Positions 20,341 to 28,308 of a DNA stretch of 64,000 nt are shown piece after piece. A program made the translations under genes and the position numbers. The notes under the pieces were generated by a model. That model saw nothing but the letters and a program-made list of their open reading frames with translations, did not search any database and was not told the origin of the DNA. Each line of letters begins with the position of its first letter. The stretch's first letter is position 1. Source of the DNA: Candidozyma auris (lineage: Eukaryota > Ascomycota > Pichiomycetes > Serinales > Metschnikowiaceae); contig NC_072812.1 of the NCBI RefSeq assembly GCF_003013715.1, positions 2,790,001 through 2,854,000 of the forward strand. The letters are read 5' to 3'.

Positions 20341-20376
20341 AGCTCACTTGAGGCAGCGAGCTCACTTGAGGCAGCA
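20341..20376 (+). repeat. Two tandem copies of an 18-bp unit
   Basis: AGCTCACTTGAGGCAGCG followed directly by the same unit with one change at its last base. Each unit contains the palindromic-like CTCACTTGAG. It lies about 360 bp upstream of the ADK2-paralogue ATG. Confidence 0.7.
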
Positions 20377-20455
20377 AGATCAATTGAGATTGCTGATTTC
20401 TCCCAAACTACTGCTGCTGGGGCCAATTGTTGAAGGGCTGTTTGGGTGAGCGAAG

Positions 20456-20469
20456 AAATGGCTGCGAAA
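20456..20469 (-). promoter_or_regulatory. Recurrent promoter element upstream of the ADK2 paralogue
   Basis: AAATGGCTGCGAAA, about 270 bp upstream of the paralogue's ATG. Reverse orientation relative to the gene. Confidence 0.5.
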
Positions 20470-20734
20470 TAGCTGGGGGTCCAGTTCCTACATTCCCCCA
20501 AGACAGCGCTACGGCCCCGCCAGATCCATATTCCAATCACACATAAAGCAACACAAACAAAAAATTACGCCAATGGCAGCCATGCGCTCTGCCCCCTTCC
20601 ACTTCCCCTCAGGCAACCCACCCGAGGCGCCCCATTGGGAACCCCCAACCCCCATCTTCCTTCACACAGGTGGAGTATAAGAGGCGCCAGAGCTCCAGGC
20701 GGAATCCAGGTTTCTAAATTCAAACATTTTGTAG

Positions 20735-21439
20735 ATGACGCTTGCCAAAACAATCAAGCTAGCCAAACCAGCACGCATCATTCTCCTTGGGGCGCCCGGC
20801 GCCGGCAAAACCACCCAGTGCGCCAGGATCTTGAACACTTTTGATGGCTTCACCCTGCTCTCATCTAAGCAAATCTTCCGCACCGAGATCGCCAGAGGCC
20901 TGCCCTTTAGCTCGTCGGTGAAGAAGCTCATGGAACGGGGAGCGTTGATCCCAGACGACGTCACCATGTGCTTGACCCAGAACTACTTGTACGAGCACAA
21001 TTGGTTCAACAAGGTCTCCAACTGGGTCATCCACGGGTTGCCCAGAACACGGGCACAGGCAATTGCCTTGGACAGGATTCTCGACGGCAACGCTGCGGGC
21101 GCCAATGTGGCCATTGAGTTGAATGTGGACCAGAAACTCATTCTCGATCGCATCGAGAACAGGTGGGTGCACCCACCCTCTGGCAGAGTGTACAACTTGA
21201 AGTACGACCCGCCCGAGGTGCCTTTCAAGGATGACATCACGGGGGAGCCGTTGATCAAGCGGCCAGACGACAATGCCGAGTTGTTCAGGCTGCGCTTGGA
21301 ACAGTATAACGAAGAGATCGAGCAGGTGCGGCTGTACTACCAGCGGAGGAACATCTGGCACGAGGTGGAGGGCAAGTCGCTGGATATTTTGTTTCCGAAG
21401 ATCAAAGATTTGCTTGTGAGGAAGTTTGGACAGGCCTAA
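20735..21439 (+). CDS. Diverged tandem paralogue of Adk2, catalytic motifs altered
   Basis: 234-residue protein alignable end to end with the upstream Adk2, so it arose by tandem duplication. The fold-defining parts persist (WVHPPSGRVYNLKYDPPEVP, DDNAELFRLRLEQYNEE). The active site is changed: P-loop GAPGAGKTT keeps Lys25 but has Thr26 for Gly. The NMP-binding SSGD is SSKQ (43-46). The DGFPR motif is HGLPR (100-104), losing the Mg2+/AMP-site aspartate while keeping the arginine. The reading frame is intact with no frameshift and CTG at codon 41 reads as Ser as in Adk2, so it is under constraint rather than a pseudogene. It may be an inactive or re-specialised kinase-fold protein. Family membership is certain; function is not known. 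Confidence 0.85.
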   Translation: MTLAKTIKLAKPARIILLGAPGAGKTTQCARILNTFDGFTLLSSKQIFRTEIARGLPFSSSVKKLMERGALIPDDVTMCLTQNYLYEHNWFNKVSNWVIHGLPRTRAQAIALDRILDGNAAGANVAIELNVDQKLILDRIENRWVHPPSGRVYNLKYDPPEVPFKDDITGEPLIKRPDDNAELFRLRLEQYNEEIEQVRLYYQRRNIWHEVEGKSLDILFPKIKDLLVRKFGQA

Positions 21440-22261
21440 GGCGAAGCGTGAAGACGGTAGTTTCTCAGTCTGAGGGGAGGCCGTTGAAGCTGGAGAACGC
21501 TTCCCGCCTGGGCCTTTCAGCCCACAAGCACTTGACGACGTCGTAGCAAACATTTAGAAGAAGTCACGAAGTTATGATTTACGGTAGAGCATGTGTAGTT
21601 TAGACTTGGTGCATCTTGTAGCGTGTCAAGTGGACTGTCTGGGTGGTGGAGGCTTCGGTAAAGGGAATCTAGCAACAAAAGAGGAAACTACTCTCCATTA
21701 TAAAGAATGAATGAAGGCTTCCCTTCGCTGTTAGTTCAAGGTATATATCAGTTACTTAGATCGGTGCATAGTACCAGAAGCTTTTCGCAGCCATTTCGCA
21801 GCCATTTCGCAGCCAGTAGCAAGGTTCTCTTTACTAAGGCATCAGCTCCACCTCTAGATACAACTCCTGAGCAATTCTCCAGCTGCTTTCCTCCAAATAC
21901 ACTTTCTCAACGGAAATGCAGAAAAATCTTTTTACCTTGATGGTACTGAACAAAACCTTCCCCTAATTATAATATGAAAGCAAGGTCTGTTCCTACCTGC
22001 CTACTACACCCATCCAACAGTACGCCAGAGCTATACCTAGCCTTATCAAAATTCATAACATCCAAAAACTTTCATATCAATTATTCAGAAACGTTCATGT
22101 AGTATTCAAAAAATTCATATAAAAGTAACCAAATCTCCTTCAGCTTCCCTTCCTAGTGTGTGCTTAATATCCCTATCCTGGTGTATAAACGCTCGCTACA
22201 TATCTCGCTACATACTTCTACATATCACCATCGCGCAACCATCTCCAACTCCACCACCACC
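21440..22261. other. Intergenic / RAD3 promoter with tandem promoter elements
   Basis: About 820 bp. The main feature is a triple tandem of the recurrent element at 21782-21815. The ATG at 22262 is preceded by a C/A-rich leader. Confidence 0.5.
21782..21815 (+). promoter_or_regulatory. Triple tandem of the recurrent promoter element
   Basis: Three copies of the 11-bp unit TTCGCAGCCAT (the last ending AG) placed end to end. This is exactly one helical turn apart, about 450 bp upstream of the RAD3 ATG. Confidence 0.6.
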
Positions 22262-24643
22262 ATGAAGTTCTACATCGACGATTTGCCCGTGCTCTTCCCG
22301 TACCCCAAGATCTACCCGGAGCAGTATGCCTACATGAGCGACATCAAGAAAACGCTAGATGTCGGAGGCAACTGCATTCTCGAGATGCCTTCAGGAACAG
22401 GCAAGACGGTGTCGTTGCTCTCTCTAACGGTGGCCTACCAGATGCATTACCCGGAACACAGGAAGATCGTGTACTGTTCTCGTACAATGTCGGAGATCGA
22501 GAAAGCGTTGATCGAATTGCAGAAACTCATGGACTACAGAACTTCTCAGCTAGGCTACAAGGAGGACTTCCGTGGGTTGGGGCTCACGTCGAGAAAGAAC
22601 TTGTGCTTGCACCCGCAGGTGTCGCAAGAGAGAAAGGGTGCAGTGGTGGATGAAAAGTGCCGAAGGCTCACCAATGGGCAGTTGAAGCTGAGGCTAGAAG
22701 GCGACGGGGTGTCGCATGAGCAGATGCTCCAGAACCCGGACCAGTACGGCTTGTGCTCGTACCACGAGAGGCTCTACGATTTTGATCAGCACGACTTGTT
22801 ACCGCAGGGGGTGTTTTCGTTTGAGTCATTGCTTGAATATTGCAAAAAAGAAGGCACATGCCCGTATTTCACCGTGAGAAGAATGATCTCTTTTTGTAAT
22901 GTGATCATCTACTCGTACCACTATTTATTGGACCCGAAAATCGCTGAAAGGGTCTCGAAGGAGCTTTCCAAAGACAGCATCATCATCTTTGACGAGGCTC
23001 ACAATATAGATAACGTTTGCATCGAGTCGCTTTCGCTATATTTGACGGATGATACGATGAAACGAGCGTCTCGTGGCGCCAACAAGCTAGCGGAAGCCGT
23101 GGAGGAGATGAAGGCTCAGGATAGCGAAAAGTTGCAGAATGAATACGAGAAGCTCGTCGAGGGGCTAAGACAGAACGAGATTGCTCGAGAAGAAGACCTC
23201 TTCATGGCCAACCCGGTTCTCCCGAAGGATTTGCTTGATGAGGCTATTCCAGGCAATATAAGAAAAGCAGAGCATTTTATTTCGTTTCTAAAACGGTTCA
23301 TTGAGTACTTGAAAACCAGAATGAAGGTTCTTCATGTCATCAGTGAGACACCTGTCTCATTTCTACAGCATCTTAAGGAACTTACATTCATTGATAGAAA
23401 GCCTTTACGGTTTTGTTCAGAGCGCTTATCGCTTTTGGTGAGAACCCTAGAGCTAGCTGATGTCGAGGATCTAAACGCTTTGAAGGATATCGCAACGTTT
23501 GCCACGTTGGTCTCCACGTACGAAACTGGCTTTCAGCTCATTTTGGAACCGTTCGAAACCGAGGGTGCCACTGTACCCAACCCTATTTTGCATTTCACCT
23601 GCTTGGACGCATCGATTGCAATCAAGCCCGTGTTCGACCGCTTTTCCTCCGTCATCATAACCTCGGGAACAATCTCTCCATTGGACATGTACCCCAAAAT
23701 GATGAATTTCCAAACCGTAATCCAGGAGTCTTACACGATGACGTTGGCCAGAAGGTCGTTCTTGCCAATGATCGTGACAAAGGGATCGGACCAGGTGTCT
23801 ATCTCTTCACGATTTGAGATAAGAAACGATCCATCGGTTGTGCGTAACTATGGTTCGTTGCTCATTGAGTTTTCAAAGATCACGCCTGACGGAATGGTTG
23901 TTTTCTTCCCTTCGTATCTTTATATGGAGTCTATCATCTCCATGTGGCAGGGTATGGGTGTTCTAGATGAGGTGTGGAAGTACAAGTTGATTCTCGTGGA
24001 GACGCCTGATGCCCAAGAAACATCATTGGCGTTGGAGACATACCGCAAAGCGTGCTCTAACGGGCGTGGAGCTGTTCTTCTCTCTGTGGCTCGAGGAAAA
24101 GTGTCGGAAGGTATCGATTTTGATCACCACTACGGTCGCACAGTGCTCATGATTGGTATTCCTTTCCAGTACACCGAATCTAGAATCTTGAAAGCACGTC
24201 TCGAGTTCATGAGAGACCATTTCCAGATCAAGGAAAACGACTTTCTCTCTTTCGACGCCATGAGACATGCAGCCCAATGTTTGGGTCGAGTCCTTCGTGG
24301 TAAGGACGACTACGGTATCATGGTTCTAGCAGACCGAAGATTTGCCAGAAAGAAAAATCAGCTTCCCAAGTGGATTGCTCAAGCCTTGTTGGACTCGGAC
24401 ACGAATCTTTCCACAGATATGGCCCTAGCCAATGCAAAGAAGTTCTTGCGGTCGTTGGCGCAGCCTACTAATGCTAAAGATGCAGAGGGGGTGTCGGTGT
24501 GGGACATCCACCAATTGGAGGAACACCAGAGACAGCAGAAGAAGAAGATGGATAAAAAGATAGATGTTGAAGACGAAGTGGCCGAGAATGGACAAGAAGA
24601 TGATTTTATGGACCTTGACGAAGCCGACCTTGAGCTTCTTTGA
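22262..24643 (+). CDS. RAD3: TFIIH DNA helicase Rad3 (XPD/ERCC2)
   Basis: 5'-3' superfamily-2 DNA helicase, the XPD subunit of TFIIH, acting in nucleotide-excision repair and promoter opening. From ATG 22262 (MKFYIDDLPVLFPYPKIYPE) it has 793 residues; S. cerevisiae Rad3 has 778. Walker A MPSGTGKT has Lys48, the same position as in budding yeast. The four iron-sulphur cysteines are present in KNLCLHP, VDEKCRR, YGLCSYHE and EGTCPYF. The DEAH box is in IIIFDEAHNIDNVC, and the C-terminal motor has SVARGKVSEGIDF and AAQCLGRVLRGKDDYG. An upstream in-frame ATG at 22160 would add 34 Ser/His/Thr-rich residues not seen in the family. ARP10 follows 81 bp downstream on the same strand. Confidence 0.96.
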   Translation: MKFYIDDLPVLFPYPKIYPEQYAYMSDIKKTLDVGGNCILEMPSGTGKTVSLLSLTVAYQMHYPEHRKIVYCSRTMSEIEKALIELQKLMDYRTSQLGYKEDFRGLGLTSRKNLCLHPQVSQERKGAVVDEKCRRLTNGQLKLRLEGDGVSHEQMLQNPDQYGLCSYHERLYDFDQHDLLPQGVFSFESLLEYCKKEGTCPYFTVRRMISFCNVIIYSYHYLLDPKIAERVSKELSKDSIIIFDEAHNIDNVCIESLSLYLTDDTMKRASRGANKLAEAVEEMKAQDSEKLQNEYEKLVEGLRQNEIAREEDLFMANPVLPKDLLDEAIPGNIRKAEHFISFLKRFIEYLKTRMKVLHVISETPVSFLQHLKELTFIDRKPLRFCSERLSLLVRTLELADVEDLNALKDIATFATLVSTYETGFQLILEPFETEGATVPNPILHFTCLDASIAIKPVFDRFSSVIITSGTISPLDMYPKMMNFQTVIQESYTMTLARRSFLPMIVTKGSDQVSISSRFEIRNDPSVVRNYGSLLIEFSKITPDGMVVFFPSYLYMESIISMWQGMGVLDEVWKYKLILVETPDAQETSLALETYRKACSNGRGAVLLSVARGKVSEGIDFDHHYGRTVLMIGIPFQYTESRILKARLEFMRDHFQIKENDFLSFDAMRHAAQCLGRVLRGKDDYGIMVLADRRFARKKNQLPKWIAQALLDSDTNLSTDMALANAKKFLRSLAQPTNAKDAEGVSVWDIHQLEEHQRQQKKKMDKKIDVEDEVAENGQEDDFMDLDEADLELL

Positions 24644-24724
24644 AGAAGAATCCTGCATACACATAATACACATACACATAGCACTACATCAACAGCAGCA
24701 CTCTGAAACCATCCTCGGCCCTTT

Positions 24725-25744
24725 ATGGCCAACGAGTACTTTGCTATAATATTGGAAGTGTCTCCTAGAGTACTCAATGTAGGCTTTGCAGGAGAAAGCA
24801 GCCCCCAAGTGTCTCTTCACCCTGATCTGACTCTTTGCAAGAGGTACCTTACAAAACAGAGAGGTTGCATCTACCCCAGGTACTTGGACCTCCATTCCCA
24901 TTGTTTGACTCCAGAACAAAAGCTCAACTTGGAAGACGCATTACGTAATGATAGCAGGAAGCTGAACTTGCTTGAGAAGTACAACCAGGACTATGGCCTC
25001 AGGTTCGTGAACTGGAGCCAGGACGACTATAGGACGTTAGCGAGGCTCATAAAGTACATTGTCACGCGAATATTGCTTGTTTCACCTGCTAAAGCCAAAA
25101 TATTCGTTTTAGATCAAGGCCTTCCAGGCATGGAGAAGTTCCACCTCACCAAAGCTCTTGTTGAAGCTACAAGCTGTGCACGGTCAGTATACTTCATTCC
25201 CAGAATCCCATGTGTTTCCATGGCTGCTAACGTTGAAGATTCATTGGTGATCGACTTTCAATGGCAGGAGTGTCGTGTGATTGCGCTACAGGAGTTGAGA
25301 ATCGTGAAGGAGGTTGCGGTAGTTGAGTATTCTGAGGAGACTGTGTGCTACAGGTTGATCGAGGAGGGCGTAGTAGACGATGCTGATGAAGCCTTGAGAA
25401 TTTTGGATGAAAAGTCAAGCAAGATCTTTGAGGGGTTTTCTGCTTGGATTGCTCGGTTTGTTCAGTTTTTAGCAGTGGACGTGAGGCCCAAAGTAGTGCA
25501 GAACGTGGTATTTTGTGGGGACCTTGTGAAATCTGTGGAATTGCAACGCCAGCTCGTCAAAGACATCCAGAACGCTTTACCAAATTTACGAGTTTCAGGC
25601 AAGCACTGCCTTGGGGCTTGGACAGGAGCCTCCATCTACTGCTCAACGACGCTCTTGCGACATGACATGAACGAATTGAGGCACAGCGAGGTCACAAGGG
25701 AAAAGCTCCATACTGGCCATTGGAAAGAAATTTTGCTAAGCTAG
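24725..25744 (+). CDS. ARP10: Actin-related protein, Arp10-like dynactin subunit
   Basis: 339-residue divergent actin-fold protein, shorter than actin (~375). Actin-type signatures that remain are the N-terminal EVSPRVLNVGFAGESSP (phosphate-1-like loop), KIFVLDQGLPG, VEDSLVIDF, VVFCGDLVKSVELQRQLVKD, and the C-terminal adenosine-loop form LGAWTGASIYCSTTL. This degeneracy suits Arp10, the pointed-end dynactin subunit that caps the Arp1 filament with dynein cofactors. Other divergent Arps are possible. It begins 81 bp after RAD3. Its TAG stop lies in a CTAG that also supplies the stop of the convergent neighbour. Confidence 0.72.
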   Translation: MANEYFAIILEVSPRVLNVGFAGESSPQVSLHPDLTLCKRYLTKQRGCIYPRYLDLHSHCLTPEQKLNLEDALRNDSRKLNLLEKYNQDYGLRFVNWSQDDYRTLARLIKYIVTRILLVSPAKAKIFVLDQGLPGMEKFHLTKALVEATSCARSVYFIPRIPCVSMAANVEDSLVIDFQWQECRVIALQELRIVKEVAVVEYSEETVCYRLIEEGVVDDADEALRILDEKSSKIFEGFSAWIARFVQFLAVDVRPKVVQNVVFCGDLVKSVELQRQLVKDIQNALPNLRVSGKHCLGAWTGASIYCSTTLLRHDMNELRHSEVTREKLHTGHWKEILLS

Positions 25745-26433
25745 GCACGCTGGCTTTCGTCCACATAATCCCCGGCGTACTTTGCCCAATAGTACTTTTC
25801 ATGGAACTCCTGATCAGAGAGACCCACCACAAGCTCTTTGAACAAAGACTTCCAGTCAGAAGGTCTGCTGGCGATTTCTGGGCCCATTACATCGAGCTCA
25901 ATTCGCATGAACTCCTCGTTCAAGATTCCCAACAAGGCGGTCTCGTCGGTCTTGTTGGATTGATCGAAGCACACACAACTCGACAAGGGACCCGCTGCTC
26001 TTGCCATGACAAGCCCGGCTTTTGGTATCAAGCAGGAAAAGTCGAGTTTTTCTGTGCTCGGGATTAAAGGCGTCGTCATGTGGGCCTCCATATCGTCGTG
26101 AGAAGGCGATCTGACCAATAACTCATCGTATTCACGAGACACAGCTTCTGGGGAAAATACCCTCGAAGAGTAAGGTGATGACGACGTTGCCTTCGAAGGC
26201 AGCAGCGGCGATATGCTCTTCAAGCTTTGGAGCTCGAAGCTACCGTCGGCATCGTCATTGTGTAGCCTCCACTGGTCTGTCATATCCACCTCCATTTTGG
26301 GCGCCTTCCACACCCTAGGGTTCAATGTTTTCGGGGGCTCGGCCCACTGGAGCCTCGGTGACAACTGCCCCCACGAACCCGGAATATATGGATGACCAGA
26401 CATCGGTCCCTTGGCGGCATAGATGCTGGACAT
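25741..26433 (-). CDS. Conserved-looking protein of unknown function
   Basis: 230-residue ORF that I do not recognise. It starts MSSIYAAKGPMSGHPYIPGS, with a Trp/Pro-rich N-terminus (WGQLSPRLQWAEPPKTLNPR). A Ser/Pro-rich low-complexity middle follows (~75-115). The C-terminus is acidic and aromatic, and looks folded (LGILNEEFMRIELD then WKSLFKELVVGLSDQEFHEK). There is no signal peptide, membrane span or zinc motif. The Trp-rich ends suggest a real protein with binding motifs flanking a disordered linker. An inner ATG at residue 11 is a possible alternative start. It is convergent with ARP10, sharing the CTAG stop, and divergent from RVS161. Confidence 0.65.
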   Translation of the reverse strand: MSSIYAAKGPMSGHPYIPGSWGQLSPRLQWAEPPKTLNPRVWKAPKMEVDMTDQWRLHNDDADGSFELQSLKSISPLLPSKATSSSPYSSRVFSPEAVSREYDELLVRSPSHDDMEAHMTTPLIPSTEKLDFSCLIPKAGLVMARAAGPLSSCVCFDQSNKTDETALLGILNEEFMRIELDVMGPEIASRPSDWKSLFKELVVGLSDQEFHEKYYWAKYAGDYVDESQRA

Positions 26434-26455
26434 AGTAAGGAATGGGAGTTTGAAG

Positions 26456-26469
26456 AAATGGTTGCAAAA
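26456..26469 (-). promoter_or_regulatory. Variant of the recurrent promoter element
   Basis: AAATGGTTGCAAAA, with one base changed from the GGCTGC core. It lies in the short divergent promoter between the unknown ORF and RVS161. Confidence 0.35.
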
Positions 26470-26654
26470 AGCGCTCCTACTCCTAAGAAGAGGCTTCTAC
26501 TAAGTGTGTGTGCGCGTGACTTATGATCATGTGCCGCCACCAAGCCTCAGTTGCACCCGCATTTACCGTCACTCCTAAATGCGAAAGAAAAAACCGCTAT
26601 CTACAACTCCACCATCAACAATCTCACTCAATTGACCTAACATTCACAGCCAGC

Positions 26655-27452
26655 ATGTCGTGGGGAGGTTTCAAGAAAGCTATCAACAGAGCCGGTGGCG
26701 CTGTCATGGTCAAAGACGTGGATAAGACCATCGACAAGGACTTCGATATGGAGGAAAGACGATACAAGGTGCTCAAGACGGCAGGCCAAAATTTGCAGAA
26801 GGCTTCAAAAGGGTACTTGGATTCTCTCAGAGCAGTAACGGCTTCACAAGTGACAATTGCCGAAATTGTGCTGAACTTGTATGAGGAGGCCAGGCAGGGC
26901 GGATCAGTCTACTCCAACGTGGGACAGTATTACATGCAATGTGTGCGTGAGCTAGACGAAGAGACAGTGAAACAGGTGGACGGACCGTTCCGAGAAACAA
27001 TTTTGGATCCGGTGACAAAGTTTGCCAGCTACTTCAATGAGATTGACGAGGCAATCAAAAAGAGATCGCATAAGAAGACGGACTATGACCAGTGCAAGGC
27101 TAAAGTGAGGAGATTAATCGATAAGCCCGCCAAAGACGCTGCCAAGTTGCCTCGTGCAGAAAAGGAGTTGGCCATGGCCAAGGATATATACGAGGATTTG
27201 AATGAGCAATTGAAGCGTGAATTGCCTCAACTTATTGCGTTGAGAGTGCCATTCTATGACCCCTCGTTTGAGAGTTTGGTGAAAATCCAGTTGCGTTTCT
27301 GTACGGAGGGCTACTCTAGGTTGGCGCAGTTGCAGCAGTACTTGGACCAGGCGTCCAGAGACGACTACGCTAACGGTGTGTTAGACGGCAAGATCGACGA
27401 CATGTTACTTCAAATGAACTCCTTGAGCATCACAAGTTTGGGCCAGAAGTGA
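26655..27452 (+). CDS. RVS161: BAR-domain amphiphysin homologue Rvs161
   Basis: N-BAR protein that pairs with Rvs167 to scaffold and cut endocytic membrane tubules. From the ATG at 26655 it has 265 residues, the same length as S. cerevisiae Rvs161. It opens MSWGGFKKAINRAGG with the conserved DKTIDKDFDMEERRYKVL helix, then the BAR hallmark blocks AKVRRLIDKPAKDAAKLPRA and LRFCTEGYSRLAQLQQYLDQ. Codon 73 is CTG at a position that is Ser in S. cerevisiae, direct support for CUG-Ser decoding. The frame is open for 44 further codons upstream but these are not conserved in type. Confidence 0.96.
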   Translation: MSWGGFKKAINRAGGAVMVKDVDKTIDKDFDMEERRYKVLKTAGQNLQKASKGYLDSLRAVTASQVTIAEIVLNLYEEARQGGSVYSNVGQYYMQCVRELDEETVKQVDGPFRETILDPVTKFASYFNEIDEAIKKRSHKKTDYDQCKAKVRRLIDKPAKDAAKLPRAEKELAMAKDIYEDLNEQLKRELPQLIALRVPFYDPSFESLVKIQLRFCTEGYSRLAQLQQYLDQASRDDYANGVLDGKIDDMLLQMNSLSITSLGQK

Positions 27453-27780
27453 GGAGACCCAATCAGACCCAACGTGTTTGCCTAATAAGCTGGTGTTGCT
27501 TAGTCGGAGTAGATTGCCCCTGTTGCGCTTATCATGACTAGATGCTTAATGATAGTAATTAATCGATCATGATGTAAATTATTTGGCGTGGAATTTCAAC
27601 AAGGTACATTGAATCCTTCTGTTGTCTTCTTCCGGAATAGTAGACCACAAATTATGGTAAAATGTGTAGGATAGACCTCTAGAGTTGTACTACTTCAAGA
27701 GTTATTGAACAGTTTTTCTTTATATAAAGCGAAAATGTCTAAATAGCATAAAAATCGGGATCTAAATAGCAATTCCAGCT
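27453..27780. other. Convergent 3' flanks of RVS161 and the cell-wall gene
   Basis: About 330 bp, AT-rich. No gene or RNA seen. Confidence 0.4.
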
Positions 27781-27861
27781 TTACCAACAAGACACCGTTG
27801 CCGTGAAAATAATAGCCAGTGAAGCCAAAAAGTGCAGTAGCATGAGTAGCGACGCTAATTT

Positions 27862-28308
27862 TTACTCACCGCCAACATTCTTGAGGGCAACCTTAACACA
27901 GCTTTCGTTGGGAGCATGAAGGAGAAGACCATAGCTAGAATCGAAGTAGTGGTAGGGATCATTCACATTCTTGCACGCGTAAACCTGCTTTCCAATGTCA
28001 AGCTCACCTTTCTCATTAAAAATGACTTGTCCTGGAGTAACAGCCCCGCCAATTGCGAGAAAATCAAACATGTCGCCAACATTTGCTAAGTAGCTGCCTT
28101 CTTTCTGGTAGAGCAACTTCTTGTCAGCGTCGTAGGTGAACTCCTGGCCAAGCTGGTCAATCACATTGAAGTAAGCAAATCCGGCTCCTTCGTGGAGGGC
28201 CTGAATCCCCTTACCGTTGAGGTCCTCATTGTCGGAAACCACTTGGAGGTTCAAAGTCTCGGCGGCTACAGCAGCGCCAGCAAGAAGAGTGAGAATTGGG
28301 AATTTCAT
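27862..28308 (-). CDS. Small secreted cell-wall protein, Rhd3/Pga29-30-31 type
   Basis: 148 residues from ATG 28306-28308, opening with a clear signal peptide (MKFPILTLLAGAAVAAE). The mature part (LNGKGIQALHEGAGFAYFNV, then YQKEGSYL, VTPGQVIFNEKGELDIGKQ, YACKNVNDPYHYF) resembles the Candida GPI cell-wall family Rhd3/Pga29/Pga30/Pga31, judged from memory. The ORF stops at 27862-27864 right after NVGGE, with no GPI-anchor tail. In the same frame after the stop, 26 more codons encode a hydrophobic tail ending in TAA at 27781-27783, which looks like a lost or masked GPI signal. As it stands the protein would be secreted but not anchored. It could also be strain-specific decay or a sequencing error. 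Confidence 0.75.
   Translation of the reverse strand: MKFPILTLLAGAAVAAETLNLQVVSDNEDLNGKGIQALHEGAGFAYFNVIDQLGQEFTYDADKKLLYQKEGSYLANVGDMFDFLAIGGAVTPGQVIFNEKGELDIGKQVYACKNVNDPYHYFDSSYGLLLHAPNESCVKVALKNVGGE

Larger units (their letters stand above)
19720..20734. other. Intergenic between the two adenylate-kinase genes, with direct repeats
   Basis: About 1 kb. It holds three copies of an ACTACTGAGCA repeat, two copies of an 18-bp repeat, one recurrent promoter element (20456-20469) and a TATAA at 20676-20680. All are upstream of the paralogue, so this looks like a promoter of its own. Confidence 0.5.

Noticed and set aside
27800..27866. Intron starting GTGAGT that would remove the stop of the cell-wall gene
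   Set aside because: No TACTAAC-type branch point or suitable AG before the hydrophobic tail; read-through or nonsense change fits better.
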